A stretch of 64,000 nucleotides of DNA, taken from NCBI RefSeq assembly GCF_025629245.1, contig NZ_JANZXN010000032.1:1-64000 (forward strand), in the 5' to 3' direction. The notes under the pieces are model-generated. The model was not told where the DNA came from, searched no databases, and worked only from the letters and a program-made list of their open reading frames with translations. Source of the DNA: Natronobiforma cellulositropha (GTDB taxonomy: Archaea > Halobacteriota > Halobacteria > Halobacteriales > Natrialbaceae). Positions within the stretch are counted from its first letter, which is position 1; every line of letters begins with the position of its first letter. The translations under genes were made by a program, and so were the position numbers. Positions 35,491 to 45,388 of this stretch are shown one piece after another.

Positions 35491-36456
35491 ATGTCACCGG
35501 ACGAGACTACCGTCGCCATCGCCTGCCAGGGTGGTGGCAGCCACACCGCCTTCACCGCGGGCGTCCTGAGCGAACTGCTCGAGAATCTCCCCGAGAATCA
35601 CCGGATCGTCGGTTTCAGCGGCACCTCCGGCGGCGCGGCCTGTGCGACGCTCGCGTGGTACGGGCAGGTCCACCCCGAGGAGAATCCACGCGATCTCCTG
35701 GAGCGCTTCTGGGACGACCTCTCGGCGTCGACGCCGCTGCACCGCGCCGCGAACAACGTCATCCGCTGGACGATCGGACTCCAGCGCGCGGGCGTCCCGC
35801 TACCCGAGGTGAGTCCGGCGAACTCGCCCGGATCGCGCTGGGGGCTGAAACAGTTTCGCGAGGTCCTCGAGTCACACGTCGACTTCGAGGCGGTTCCGTC
35901 GCTGCTCGAGGGCGACGAACCGGGGCTGTTCATCAGCGCCATCGACGTCTGTGCGGGCCGCTTCGAGGTGTTTCGCGAGGACGACCTCTCGGCGGGGGCG
36001 ATCCTGGCGTCGGCGGCCGAGCCACACCTGTTCGAGGCCGTCGAGGTCGACGGCACCCACTACTGGGACGGGCTGTTCGCGAAGAACCCGCCGATAAACG
36101 ACTTCATGAGCGCCGACGACGTGCCCGACCCCGACGAGATCTGGCTGCTCAAGATCAACCCACAGGAGCGCCCCGGCCCGCCGCAGTCGATGGAGGGCAT
36201 CGACAACCGCCGGAACGAACTCTCGGGCAACCTCTCGCTGAACGTCGAGATCAACTTCCTCGAGAAGGTCAACGGCTGGATCGAGGCGGGCTACCTCCCC
36301 GAGGAGTACACGCACACGACTGTCGAGCGCATCCCGTTCCCAGGCGGTGACGACCTCGACTGGCGGACGAAACTCGACCGCGACCCCGCGTTCATCGACC
36401 GCCTGTTCAGCGACGGCGAGCGCGAAGCGCGTGCGTTCCTCGAGCGAAAAGCCTGA
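35491..36456 (+). CDS. Patatin-like lipid acyl hydrolase, possible PHA depolymerase
   Basis: The 321-aa protein has the patatin catalytic elements: oxyanion loop CQGGGSHTAF, nucleophile serine in GTSGGAA (GxSxG), and the dyad aspartate in YWDGLFAKN. It would hydrolyse acyl esters. In Haloferax mediterranei a patatin-like protein (PhaZh1) degrades polyhydroxyalkanoate granules and is linked to a 3-hydroxybutyrate dehydrogenase gene. Here an SDR gene of that general type lies 3 nt away, convergent. I chose ATG 35491; a GTG at 35476 is possible. Confidence 0.87.
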   Translation: MSPDETTVAIACQGGGSHTAFTAGVLSELLENLPENHRIVGFSGTSGGAACATLAWYGQVHPEENPRDLLERFWDDLSASTPLHRAANNVIRWTIGLQRAGVPLPEVSPANSPGSRWGLKQFREVLESHVDFEAVPSLLEGDEPGLFISAIDVCAGRFEVFREDDLSAGAILASAAEPHLFEAVEVDGTHYWDGLFAKNPPINDFMSADDVPDPDEIWLLKINPQERPGPPQSMEGIDNRRNELSGNLSLNVEINFLEKVNGWIEAGYLPEEYTHTTVERIPFPGGDDLDWRTKLDRDPAFIDRLFSDGEREARAFLERKA

Positions 36457-36459
36457 TCC

Positions 36460-37329
36460 TCAGTAAGTCACCGTCATCCCGCCGTCGTAGGTGAGGTCGG
36501 TGCCGTTGAGGTGGTCGCTGTGATTCGAGCAGCCGAAGACGAACAGGTTCGCGACCTCGACCGGTTCCATCAGCTCGTTGACGCGGGTGGGCTCGAGCAT
36601 CACGTCCTCGACGACCTCCTCGACCGTCAGCCCGCGGCGGTTCGCGGTCGCCGGTAGCTGCTCGGCGAGGAGGGCGGTCTTGACGTAGGCCGTCGAGACG
36701 GTGAACGCCCTGACCGCGCCGTCGCCCTCGGCGGCGATCGATTTCGTCAGCCCGCGCAGGCCGAACTTCGTGGTGTTGTAGCCGACTTTGTCCTGGGTGA
36801 CGACGTGGCCGTGGACCGAACACATGTTGGCGACGACCCCGCCGCCGTTCGCACGAAAGTGTGGGAGACACGCCTTCGCGAGCAGTAACGGCGCACGCTG
36901 GTTGACGGCGTGGATCAGGTCGTAGCGCTCGACCGGAAACGACTCGATGGGGGCGACGTGCTGGACGCCGGCGATGTTCGCCAGGTAGCGAACCGCCCCG
37001 TAGGTCGCTGCCTCGTCGACGAGCCGCTCGATGTCCTCGTCGTCGGTCAGATCGGCCGTCACGGGAACGACCGATCCCGGGAGCGAGAACGCCTCGGCGT
37101 CTTCGCGGACGGACTCGAGCGTCGCTTCGTCTCGACCCGTCCCGACCACGGTGAGACCGTTCGCGGCGAACGCCAGCGCCGTCGCCCGGCCGATACCCGA
37201 ACTGGAACCGGTCACGACCGCGACGTGTTCGCCGTGAAAGTGTGGATCCTCGAGCACCAGCAGGTCCTCGGGGGTGAGTTCGCTCGGTCCGTAGCGTTCC
37301 ATCGCTTCCTCGACGCTCATATCATCCAT
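36460..37329 (-). CDS. Short-chain dehydrogenase, possibly 3-hydroxybutyrate dehydrogenase
   Basis: The 289-aa protein is a classical SDR: cofactor motif TGSSSGIG near residue 40, NIAG near 117, and the catalytic S-Y-K series in CSVHGHV and YNTTK (Tyr and Lys). The N-terminus has a ~35-residue extension. Its position next to the patatin-like hydrolase suggests oxidation of released 3-hydroxybutyrate. The substrate is inferred from context only. Confidence 0.82.
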   Translation of the reverse strand: MDDMSVEEAMERYGPSELTPEDLLVLEDPHFHGEHVAVVTGSSSGIGRATALAFAANGLTVVGTGRDEATLESVREDAEAFSLPGSVVPVTADLTDDEDIERLVDEAATYGAVRYLANIAGVQHVAPIESFPVERYDLIHAVNQRAPLLLAKACLPHFRANGGGVVANMCSVHGHVVTQDKVGYNTTKFGLRGLTKSIAAEGDGAVRAFTVSTAYVKTALLAEQLPATANRRGLTVEEVVEDVMLEPTRVNELMEPVEVANLFVFGCSNHSDHLNGTDLTYDGGMTVTY

Positions 37330-37473
37330 CTGTTCTCTTTCCGTCGACGCTGCGGATAACTCTTGGTACTCGAGACAGTTTCGGGCGGTCTCGAGGACGA
37401 GTCTGCAGGGACCGTCCGAGGGTGACGTCGCTCACAGCGCTCGCGCAACTGCACTGAAACCGGGTGAGTCCGT

Positions 37474-38673
37474 TCAGATGCCGAAGACGGCCCGGAGCAT
37501 GTCGCGCGTGCCGGGACCTAAGCCGACGGCGACGACGGTGACCATGAGCAGGTAGGCGTAGCGCGGACTCTCCTCGAAGACGCTCTCGTCGAAGACCCAG
37601 ATGATCGCGATTGCGGCGGCGATTTTCACGATGAGAAACGGCCAGGCCTGGCCGGTGACCTCGGTGACGGCGCTCGGGAGCAACGCGCCGGTGTACTCGA
37701 CGATGGCCGCGTTGATCGGGTGTTTCGGGCTGAGGTTGTGTTCCCAGCCGAGCGAGGACGCCCAGTCGAGACCGATCACGTTCGCGACGCCGTCGACGGC
37801 GTGCGCCCAGATGACGATGACGCCCATGTAGAGCGTCCCCTGGTTGATCTCCGGCGCGAAGCGGACGATACCCCACCAGGCGAGTCCCGTCGCGGCCGTC
37901 GCACCGACGAGCGTCAGTACGAGGATGGCGGCGTGAAAGTCGACCCAGGGTTCGGTCGCCGCGAGATACGAGAGGTAGCCCACGGTGAGCACGAACGCGG
38001 CCGTCCCGAACCCGAACAGCGGATACTCGTAGCCCGAGACGTACCCGCGGCGCTCGAGAACCACCGAGACGGTGAGCGCGATCGCCGCGACGAGCGCGAC
38101 GGTGAAGTAGATGAACGGGCTGATGATGAGGGCGGTCCAGGGCACCGGCAGCAGCAGGTCGGGAGCGGCGACGTTGGCGTCCTCGACGGTTCGCAGCGCC
38201 CCGCCGAAGAGCATGAACGGGAACAGTGCGTAGAAGCCCGCCCGGTAGCGCGTCACCTCGAGCCTGCGGATCAGGAAGAGGAGTCCGACGAGAAAGAGGA
38301 CGAGCGTCGGGATGTACCCTGCGTAGGAGACGAAGGTGTAGCCGGGACTCGCGGTCGGCCCGGCGTCGGCGGGCGCGTTGGCACAGTTGCCGTAGAGTTC
38401 GTGTGCGCCGTCAGCCCAGGCGACACAGCCGTTCGTCCCGAGACCGTGGGCGTCGGCGTAGACCGGTCCCCAGTAGTACTGCCAGATGAAGTCGACGTAG
38501 ACTTGCTGGGGGAACAACAGCGAACCGAGCGCCAACACGGCGACGAGGGCCAGGACGGTCGCCGCCCAGAGGCGTTCCGCACCGACCCGATCGACGAACG
38601 CCCGCGTGCTCGCCTCTGCGCTCTCGAGCGCCGACGAGACGGACGCACCGAGTCGGCCGATGTTCTCACGCAT
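37474..38673 (-). CDS. DUF63 family membrane protein
   Basis: The 399-aa protein has about ten helices. It belongs to the archaeal DUF63 family by features such as [12 protein letters not shown] and a C-terminal half with [13 protein letters not shown] and LSPKHP. Its function is unknown. It may be co-transcribed with nothing: the flanking genes on this strand are 144 and 55 nt away. Confidence 0.88.
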   Translation of the reverse strand: MRENIGRLGASVSSALESAEASTRAFVDRVGAERLWAATVLALVAVLALGSLLFPQQVYVDFIWQYYWGPVYADAHGLGTNGCVAWADGAHELYGNCANAPADAGPTASPGYTFVSYAGYIPTLVLFLVGLLFLIRRLEVTRYRAGFYALFPFMLFGGALRTVEDANVAAPDLLLPVPWTALIISPFIYFTVALVAAIALTVSVVLERRGYVSGYEYPLFGFGTAAFVLTVGYLSYLAATEPWVDFHAAILVLTLVGATAATGLAWWGIVRFAPEINQGTLYMGVIVIWAHAVDGVANVIGLDWASSLGWEHNLSPKHPINAAIVEYTGALLPSAVTEVTGQAWPFLIVKIAAAIAIIWVFDESVFEESPRYAYLLMVTVVAVGLGPGTRDMLRAVFGI

Positions 38674-38728
38674 ACCCGATATCGGGTGACACTGGCGTTT
38701 TATCGTTCCGGTTCGTCACGTTCATCGC

Positions 38729-39532
38729 TCACCGCACCGCCTCGATTTCGCGGGCCGCCTCGAGCAGCAGGTCGTGAATCCGGCCGTTCGAGGCGACCAG
38801 TCCGTGGCTGTCGTGACGCCAGCGCTCGCCCTCGAGGTCGGTAACGGTGCCGCCAGCGTCGCGGATCTGGCGGACGCCCGCGACGCTGTCCCAGGGGTCG
38901 GGCGTGAGGTTCGTGATCGTGCCGTCGTAGATACCGGCGGCGACCCGCGAGAGCGAGGCCTGGCCACACCCCGAGCGGTGGAGGTCGGCGAAGCGCTCGA
39001 GGATGGCGCTCGTGGCGGCGGTGAACTCGTCGCGGCGGCCGTGGTCCCACCACATCGTCGGGCAGACGATGCAGGTCTCCGGGTCCGAACGGTCGCTGAC
39101 AGCCAGCGCCTCGTCGTTCAGAAACGCCCCGTCGGGTCCTGCGTGGTAGGTGTCCGAGAGCGCCGGGAAGACGGTCGTCGAGGCGACCGGTTCGCCGTCG
39201 ATGACGGCCGCGACGGCGGTACAGAAGGTTCGGCTCCCCCGGACGTAGTTGCTCGTCCCGTCGATGGGGTCGACGATCCACGCCGGTCCCGTCTCGGGGA
39301 CGACCTTCAGTTCGTCGTCCTCCTCGCCGACGATGGGGTCGTCGGGGAACGCCTCGCGGATGACGGCGACGACCGCCGCCTGGGCATCGCGGTCGGCCTG
39401 CGTCACCACGTCCGTCTTTCCGGCTTTGGTATCCACGTCGTGGTCCGTTCGAAACCGCTCGAGGGCGATCTCTGCACCTGCGTTCGCGGCCCGCGTGGCG
39501 ACCATCGCCCGCCTGGCTGACTCGTCGCGCAT
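38729..39532 (-). CDS. Inositol-monophosphatase family phosphatase
   Basis: The 267-aa protein has the metal-binding signature WIVDPIDGTSNYVRG, the upstream GEED, and a C-terminal PWDSVAGVRQIRDAGG. It hydrolyses sugar or inositol phosphates (in archaea often also fructose-1,6-bisphosphate). I chose ATG 39532. It is minus-strand and divergent from the subtilase. Confidence 0.93.
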   Translation of the reverse strand: MRDESARRAMVATRAANAGAEIALERFRTDHDVDTKAGKTDVVTQADRDAQAAVVAVIREAFPDDPIVGEEDDELKVVPETGPAWIVDPIDGTSNYVRGSRTFCTAVAAVIDGEPVASTTVFPALSDTYHAGPDGAFLNDEALAVSDRSDPETCIVCPTMWWDHGRRDEFTAATSAILERFADLHRSGCGQASLSRVAAGIYDGTITNLTPDPWDSVAGVRQIRDAGGTVTDLEGERWRHDSHGLVASNGRIHDLLLEAAREIEAVR

Positions 39533-39715
39533 GGTCGAGGGTGACCACTGCAACCGTCAAAACGCTGTGGGCTCGCGGGATGGCGGATTCCGTACGCACT
39601 CGACACACCGTTCTCCGCGCCCACCAGACGAACCGCGCACTTCGCACCCACCAGGTACACCGGTCGCTTCACACGCCGTCGACGAACCGCTCGGCACGCA
39701 CGCGCTCGCACCATC

Positions 39716-39794
39716 AAATATATCCCGGCCAGAACCTCTCACTGGCCGAAGCCTCTCACTGACCGGAACCTCTCACCGGCCGGAACCTCTTTCC
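39716..39794 (+). repeat. TATA element and four 17-bp tandem repeats before the subtilase gene
   Basis: After AAATATAT (39716-39723) come four direct repeats of 17 bp at 39727, 39744, 39761 and 39778, each a variant of GGCCGGAACCTCTCACT. They end 25 nt before the ATG. If the TATA element is used, most of the array lies in the 5' untranslated leader. Confidence 0.75.
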
Positions 39795-39818
39795 GCCGTG
39801 AACGCCCACCACCGGTGA

Positions 39819-42800
39819 ATGTCCGGTCCCCGCCTCGAGCGCTCGCACCTTCGAACGACAGTGCTCGTGCTCGTCACACTCTGGCTCTGCAGTGCGTTCC
39901 TCGTCGCCCCCGTGGTCGGCGGTGGTTCGGTAACCGCCGCCGACGAGGCGGCCGAACCCGAGACGGCCGAGCCGCCGTCGTTCGAGTTCGATCCTGCACT
40001 CGAGTCGATGTCGGGAACCGTCGAAGTCGTCGTCCGACTGACGGAGACGACCCCGCCACCTGGCGGGTCGTCCGCCGCGGTCCGGGACCACCTCTCCACC
40101 CACGCCGAGACGACTCAGGTCGACGTCATCGCCTACGCGAACGAGACGCCCGGAGTCACCGTCGAGAACAGCTTCTGGCTCACCAATGCCGTGGTTCTCG
40201 CGGTCGATACCGACCGCGTCGACCTCGAGACGCTCGGCGCGTTCGATGCGGTCCACACCATCCACGCGAATCTCGAGGTGGCCGTTCACGATGGAGCGAC
40301 CGCAACCGCTCCCCTCACCAGTACGGGTGAGGTCGAACCGGCCGCGTACGACACGACCTACGGCATCGAGGCGATCGATGCGACGGCGGTCTGGGAGGCG
40401 TACGAGACGCAGGGTGTGGGGACGCGCGTGGCCGTCCTCGACACCGGCATCGACGCCTCGCACCCCGACCTCTCGCTGTACACGGCCGACGCGACCGATC
40501 CGACCTACCCCGGTGGCTGGGCGGAGTTCGACTCGAGCGGGAACGAGATCGGTGGTTCAGAGCCGTTCGACGCCGGCGATCACGGGACGCACGTCAGCGG
40601 CACCGTCGCGGGCGGGAACGCGAGCGGGACCTGGATCGGCGTCGCCCCCGAGGTCGACCTCATGCACGGGAGCGTCCTCGGACCCGAGGGTGGGACGTTC
40701 TCGAGTGTCGTCGGCGGGATGCAGTGGGCCGTCGACCACGACGCCGACGTGATCTCGATGAGTCTCGGACCCGAAGGCGGCGGCTTCGTCGACGGGATGA
40801 TCCAGCCGATCAGGAACGCCGAGAGCGCGGGCGTCTCCGTCGTCGCCTCCATCGGCAACGACGGCCACGGGATCTCTGGCACGCCGGGCAACAGCTACGA
40901 TTCGGTCGGCGTCGGTGCGGTCGACGCGTCGGGTGACGTGGCCTCGTTCTCCGGCGGCCAGACCGTCGTCACCGACGACGTGTGGTCGAACCCACCGGAA
41001 GAGTGGCCCGAGGAGTACGTCGTCCCCGAGATCGCCGCACCCGGTGTCGCCGTCGAGAGTGCGGTTCCGGGTGGCTACGGCTCGAAGCAAGGGACCTCGA
41101 TGGCCGCGCCACACGTCGCCGGTGCCGTCGCACTCTTTCGCTCGGTTCACCCCGACGCCACGCCCGACGAGGTGAAGGCCGCCCTCTACGACACCGCGTG
41201 GAAACCGGCCGGTGAGCCGAGCGACCCGGACACCAGATACGGCCACGGCATCGTCGACGTTCGCGGCGCAGTCGACAGCTACGCGCCGGCGACGCTCGAG
41301 GGAACCGTCACCGACGAAGTCGGCGATCCGATCGAGAGTGCATCCGTCTCGGTCGACGGCACCTGGACCACGACGACCGCCTCCGACGGCAGTTACGACC
41401 TCCTCGTCGACGCCGGCGAGCGGTCGGTGACCGTCGACGCCGGCGGGTACAATACGAGTACCGGCACCGTCACGGCGCTCAGTGGTGGGGTGACCACTCA
41501 CGACGTCACGCTCGAGGCGACGCTCTCGGTGACGCTCCTCGAAGCGCCACCGGAACTGCTCGAATCGAGCGGAAACGCCAGTGCGAACGCGACGGTCGCC
41601 GTCGCGGGTGCTGACACAGTCTCCGTCTCGCTCACCGAGAACGCGACGCTCGAGACCGACGCGCTCTCACTGGTTGCCGACGGCGCTCCGGAGTCGTTCG
41701 ACGAGCAATTCGAGGTCGGCACTCACACCGAGGGTGACCCCCTCGTCGTCGACGTTGGTATCGACGACGGTGCGAACGGGACGCTCGAACTCGCGTTCAC
41801 GTTCGCCGCCAGCGACGGTGCCGAACGGGTCGTTCGCGTCGGACCCACGGCCGTCGTTCCGCGCATCTACGACGTGGGCGTCGTCGCCGACGGTGAGACG
41901 GAGGCCGCAACCGCCCTTCGCGACGACCTCGACACCCGGCTCTCGGTCGCCCACCGCCTCCACCACGTCGATGCCGCCGAGGTCCCGGCGCTCGTCGACG
42001 AGTACGACGCGTTCGTCGCGCTCGAGTTCGACGGCAACGAGACGGCGTCCGCGCAGTTCGTCGACGCTGCAGCGAGTGAAGGCGTCGGCGTCCTCTACCT
42101 CGGCGGGGCGGACGAGCGGGACGGACTCTCCGGACTGCGCGCCGCGACCGGAACTCCTTCGACGCTCGAGACGGCGCCCGCAGGTGACGACCCCGGCACG
42201 GCCGGGGCGCTCACCGTCGTCGCCGACCGCACACACCCGCTGCTCGCGGGTGTCGCCGCCGAGCGGGAGTCGGTCACGCTCGTCGAGAGCGCCACCAACC
42301 GGACCTGGTTCGACCACGAGGGCGACGACCTCGAGCGACTCGCCGCGGTCACGACCGACGGCGTGCTCGGCGACGGCGGCGGGCTGGCGCTCGAGCGCTC
42401 GCAGCGACAGGTCCTGTTCACCGGCACGCCCCGCGATGGGGCGTTCACCGACGAGGGGGCGGCCGTCGTCGCCAACGCGGTCGCGTACTTCACGGACGGG
42501 GCGACCTACGTGGCTCGGGACGTCGGCCACTACGGCGTCAGCGGCGAGCCAGAGTCGGCGCTCTTCGGCGTCACCGAACCCGGGAACGTCACGCTCTCGC
42601 TCGGCTCCGAGACGACCGTCGACCCCGCGAACGTCACCCTCTGGGCTGACGGCGAGACGGTCACCCCCGGCGACCCGTTCGCGATCGAGGCGAGCCACGT
42701 CCGCGGCGGCGTTCCGGTGAACGCGACGGTCGCGGCGGGTGTCGAGGGCGTCCTCCAGCTCTCACTCGAGGACGAGCGCGGCGGTGTGGCGACCACTCGT

Positions 42801-44498
42801 GCGATGATCGTCTCGAGCGACCCGCCCGCGACCTACGAGGGAACCGTCTCGGTCAACGGCGACCTCGCCCGCGACGGCCTGACGGTCCGCGCGCTCGTCG
42901 ACGGCGAGGAACGCGCGAGCGCCCCCGTCGAGGGTGGCTGGTTCGGCGTCGGCGACCTCGGGGCGAGCGACGGCCCACTCGAGGTTTCTGGAACGGCGGG
43001 TGAGACGGTCGAGTTCGCCCTCGAGAACGCGAGTACGGGCGGCTCGAGCGCGTGGGCGGCCGGTGAGCACGACCGGCTGACGCTGGCGGTCGCCTACGAC
43101 GAGCCGTTCGCGAACGCGACGCTCGAGGGCCCGGCGTGGACGCTCGAAGGTGAACCGACGGCGTTCTCGGTCTCGGGAGACACCGACGCGCTCGAGCGCG
43201 TCGACTGGACGGCCGACGACGAGGAGACGGCGGTCGGCCGGAACGTCTCGCTCGCGTTCGATACCGTCGGCGAGCGACCCGTGACGGCGACGCTCACGGC
43301 CCTCGGCGGAGAGACCCAGACGCTCGAGCGCAGCCTCTACGTCACCGACCGGCCGGCGATCACCATCTCCGGGACACTTACGGGTACGTCTCCGAACGAG
43401 ACGACCGTCCGCGTCGACCCCGAACCGGCCGACTGGGCCGACGACGCGCCGGTCGACTCGAGCGGCGGGTTCGCTGGACTCGGTCTCGAGGACGCACTCC
43501 ACCACGTGACGCTGCTCGAGGACCCGGCCGAGGCCCCGCCAGCCATCGCGACGCTCGCCCACGAGGCGTTCGCGAACGACACCGACCTCGGGTCGCTCGC
43601 CACTCCCGACTGGCACGACCTCGCGATCACCGTCACCGACGACGAGGGCGCTCCCGTCGAGAACGCGAGCGTCGCCATCGCCCCGGTCGCCGACACCGAC
43701 CGCCACCACCACGCACTGACGGGGGCGACGAACGGGAGCGGCGCGTTCGTCGCCGACGGGGCACCGGTGGCGGGCCTGCGAGCAAACGATACTGTCACGG
43801 TCACCGTCCACCCGCCGAACACCGACGAGTTCGCGGCCGACTCGCTCGTCGAAACTCTCCACGTCAACGACTCGACGGCGCTCGAGGTCTCGCTCGCGTC
43901 GCCGTCCTCGGGCGGCGGTGGTGGTGGTGGTCTCCTCCTGTCGCCCACCCCGGACCCCTCCCCCTCTTTCACCGTCGTCTCGGGCAGCGTCTCCCCGGAA
44001 ACCGTCGCCCCGGGCGAGACCGTCACCGTCGAGGCGACCGTCGAGAACACCGGCGGGTCCGGCGAGGAGACGCTCACTCTCCGCGCCGACGGCACCACGC
44101 TCGAGCACCGGACTCTCTCGCTCGAGACCGACGAGCGCCGGACGCTCACCTTCAGCGTCGCGCTCGAGTCTGCCGCGACGATCAGCCTCGACGGCGTGAC
44201 ACTCGGGAGCGTGACCGTCACGGATGGGGCGGATACGCAGACGGCGACCAGCCCGGCAGATGGTGCCGACGACCCGGTACTCGCCGAGGACCTGGCGAAC
44301 GAGTCGGTCGCCGACGCGGCAGCTGACGAAAACTCGAGCGAGAACGCGAGCGAGACGACGAACGAAACGGCGGGCGACGAGCGGGAGGCAGACTCGAGCG
44401 CTCCCTCGGCCAGCCGTGACGACGGACTGCCGGGCTTCGGTGTGGTCCCCGCGCTGCTCGTTCTGCTGGCGATGACGCTGTATTTCCGGCGGCGCTGA
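39819..44498 (+). CDS. Secreted subtilisin-like serine protease with PGF-CTERM anchor
   Basis: The 1559-aa protein has a signal peptide (hydrophobic ~15-37, then VVGGGSVTAADE) and a propeptide-like region. The S8 catalytic domain follows: Asp208 (LDTGID), His255 (DHGTHVSG), Ser427 (GTSMAAPHVAG). A CarboxypepD-type Ig domain (about 495-570) and several more beta-domains come next, then a CARDB-like domain near 1385-1475. The Thr/Glu/Ser-rich stalk ends in LPGFGVVPALLVLLAM plus FRRR, the PGF-CTERM signal for archaeosortase A lipid anchoring. Many N-x-S/T sites suggest N-glycosylation. It probably degrades proteins at the cell surface. It is much larger than secreted halolysins (about 400-500 aa). 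Confidence 0.93.
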   Translation: MSGPRLERSHLRTTVLVLVTLWLCSAFLVAPVVGGGSVTAADEAAEPETAEPPSFEFDPALESMSGTVEVVVRLTETTPPPGGSSAAVRDHLSTHAETTQVDVIAYANETPGVTVENSFWLTNAVVLAVDTDRVDLETLGAFDAVHTIHANLEVAVHDGATATAPLTSTGEVEPAAYDTTYGIEAIDATAVWEAYETQGVGTRVAVLDTGIDASHPDLSLYTADATDPTYPGGWAEFDSSGNEIGGSEPFDAGDHGTHVSGTVAGGNASGTWIGVAPEVDLMHGSVLGPEGGTFSSVVGGMQWAVDHDADVISMSLGPEGGGFVDGMIQPIRNAESAGVSVVASIGNDGHGISGTPGNSYDSVGVGAVDASGDVASFSGGQTVVTDDVWSNPPEEWPEEYVVPEIAAPGVAVESAVPGGYGSKQGTSMAAPHVAGAVALFRSVHPDATPDEVKAALYDTAWKPAGEPSDPDTRYGHGIVDVRGAVDSYAPATLEGTVTDEVGDPIESASVSVDGTWTTTTASDGSYDLLVDAGERSVTVDAGGYNTSTGTVTALSGGVTTHDVTLEATLSVTLLEAPPELLESSGNASANATVAVAGADTVSVSLTENATLETDALSLVADGAPESFDEQFEVGTHTEGDPLVVDVGIDDGANGTLELAFTFAASDGAERVVRVGPTAVVPRIYDVGVVADGETEAATALRDDLDTRLSVAHRLHHVDAAEVPALVDEYDAFVALEFDGNETASAQFVDAAASEGVGVLYLGGADERDGLSGLRAATGTPSTLETAPAGDDPGTAGALTVVADRTHPLLAGVAAERESVTLVESATNRTWFDHEGDDLERLAAVTTDGVLGDGGGLALERSQRQVLFTGTPRDGAFTDEGAAVVANAVAYFTDGATYVARDVGHYGVSGEPESALFGVTEPGNVTLSLGSETTVDPANVTLWADGETVTPGDPFAIEASHVRGGVPVNATVAAGVEGVLQLSLEDERGGVATTRAMIVSSDPPATYEGTVSVNGDLARDGLTVRALVDGEERASAPVEGGWFGVGDLGASDGPLEVSGTAGETVEFALENASTGGSSAWAAGEHDRLTLAVAYDEPFANATLEGPAWTLEGEPTAFSVSGDTDALERVDWTADDEETAVGRNVSLAFDTVGERPVTATLTALGGETQTLERSLYVTDRPAITISGTLTGTSPNETTVRVDPEPADWADDAPVDSSGGFAGLGLEDALHHVTLLEDPAEAPPAIATLAHEAFANDTDLGSLATPDWHDLAITVTDDEGAPVENASVAIAPVADTDRHHHALTGATNGSGAFVADGAPVAGLRANDTVTVTVHPPNTDEFAADSLVETLHVNDSTALEVSLASPSSGGGGGGGLLLSPTPDPSPSFTVVSGSVSPETVAPGETVTVEATVENTGGSGEETLTLRADGTTLEHRTLSLETDERRTLTFSVALESAATISLDGVTLGSVTVTDGADTQTATSPADGADDPVLAEDLANESVADAAADENSSENASETTNETAGDEREADSSAPSASRDDGLPGFGVVPALLVLLAMTLYFRRR

Positions 44499-44648
44499 TC
44501 TCCCAGCCATCCTTTTTCGCTCGCTCGAGCGCTCGAATCCGTCCGGCGATGTGCGCTTCCGTGTGTTCCGGAGGCGTCGGTAGCGACCGTCCGCGTGGTG
44601 GTCTCTCGCGACGAGAAGACAACACACTGATATCTGTGTACGCTGTCG

Positions 44649-44858
44649 GTGGCGACTGTGACTCTCTCGCTCCGCGAGCAGGTCCGCGCCAACCTCGAGT
44701 CCGTACTGTTGCTGGTCATCGGCTTCGTGCTGTTGCTGCGGTCGGTCTCTGACTTTCCGTGGGTCGTCTCCGACGGCGTCTTCTATCTCGTGCTGGCTGG
44801 GTTTCTGTTCGTCAGCGCTATCGTACTTCTCACCGACACGGATGCGAGCGACTCGTAG
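44649..44858 (+). CDS. Small two-helix membrane protein (69 aa)
   Basis: The protein reads (GTG start) MATVTLSLREQVRANLES, then two hydrophobic helices (about 18-34 and 39-60). It ends in an acidic tail, TDTDASDS. A second in-frame GTG at 44658 is possible. I do not recognise a named family. The charge pattern and third-position GC look coding. Confidence 0.6.
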   Translation: MATVTLSLREQVRANLESVLLLVIGFVLLLRSVSDFPWVVSDGVFYLVLAGFLFVSAIVLLTDTDASDS

Positions 44859-44958
44859 TGGTGACTACTCGGGCTTCGGGTTCACAGAACGCTTTGCGAG
44901 GGAAGATCTCTACCGCAGGACCTTCCGCATCTCGTTCGGCACGTTCGTGTGCCTCACT

Positions 44959-45098
44959 GCGATGCGAGGGGAGGGAATCGAACCACCTCCGGGAACCTGC
45001 GCTTCGCGCAGAACCCCAGCGTCATTCGATCCCTCCTGCATCTTACTCAGCGCGTTTGTGCGCTTCGCTACGATGCGAGGGGAGGGAATCGAACCCAC
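44959..45098. repeat. Duplicated 3' end of the tRNA-Leu gene (possible att remnant)
   Basis: The 25-bp sequence at 45071-45095, made of the 3' 21 nt of the tRNA-Leu gene plus its flank, is repeated exactly at 44960-44984. Weaker similarity continues about 45 bp further left in both copies. A tRNA 3' end duplicated nearby is the usual scar of an element integrated by a tyrosine recombinase. Confidence 0.7.
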
Positions 45099-45156
45099 GA
45101 ACTCCTACGAGAGCGGATCTTGAGTCCGCCGCCGTTGGCCGCTTGGCTACCCTCGC
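45074..45156 (-). tRNA. tRNA-Leu (CAA anticodon)
   Basis: The 83-nt gene folds as a class II tRNA. Acceptor stem GCGAGGG pairs with CCCTCGC, the discriminator is A, the anticodon loop CTCAAGA has anticodon CAA (reads UUG), there is a long variable arm, and the T loop is GTTCGATTC. CCA is not encoded. No intron is seen. Confidence 0.95.
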
Positions 45157-45247
45157 ACGCACGTCGGCCTACGCCTGTCGTCGTTGAATACCCTCCGATT
45201 TTCACCGGACGGGACACCGACTCGAGTGGCCCACACACCGGACCTCC

Positions 45248-45364
45248 TCACTCGAGGTACCCGGCCGGGTAGCGCTCCTGGCAGTTGAGACAGATGTACC
45301 CACCCTCGATGTGCTCGGAGAGCCGTCCACCACAGCGCTCGCACGATCCGCGGGGATACTGCAT
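45248..45364 (-). CDS. Zinc-ribbon micro-protein (38 aa)
   Basis: The 38-aa protein reads [20 protein letters not shown] and continues with two more cysteines (CLNC), ending PAGYLE. This gives one four-cysteine zinc ribbon. A TATA-like TTTATTT at 45389-45395 is 28 nt upstream of the ATG, as expected for a leaderless mRNA, which is the main reason to accept so short a gene. Its function is unknown. Confidence 0.72.
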   Translation of the reverse strand: MQYPRGSCERCGGRLSEHIEGGYICLNCQERYPAGYLE

Positions 45365-45388
45365 TCGGTCTGAATCTGTTTCCAACGG

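Noticed and set aside
42762-44627. A 621-codon minus-strand frame opposite the subtilase
   Set aside because: The plus-strand protein has catalytic residues and a PGF-CTERM end; the antisense frame is Arg/Val/Gly-rich low complexity.
44910-45098. A 62-codon minus-strand frame across the tRNA 3' end
   Set aside because: It is the translated tRNA duplication (GSIPSPRI twice), not a protein-coding gene.
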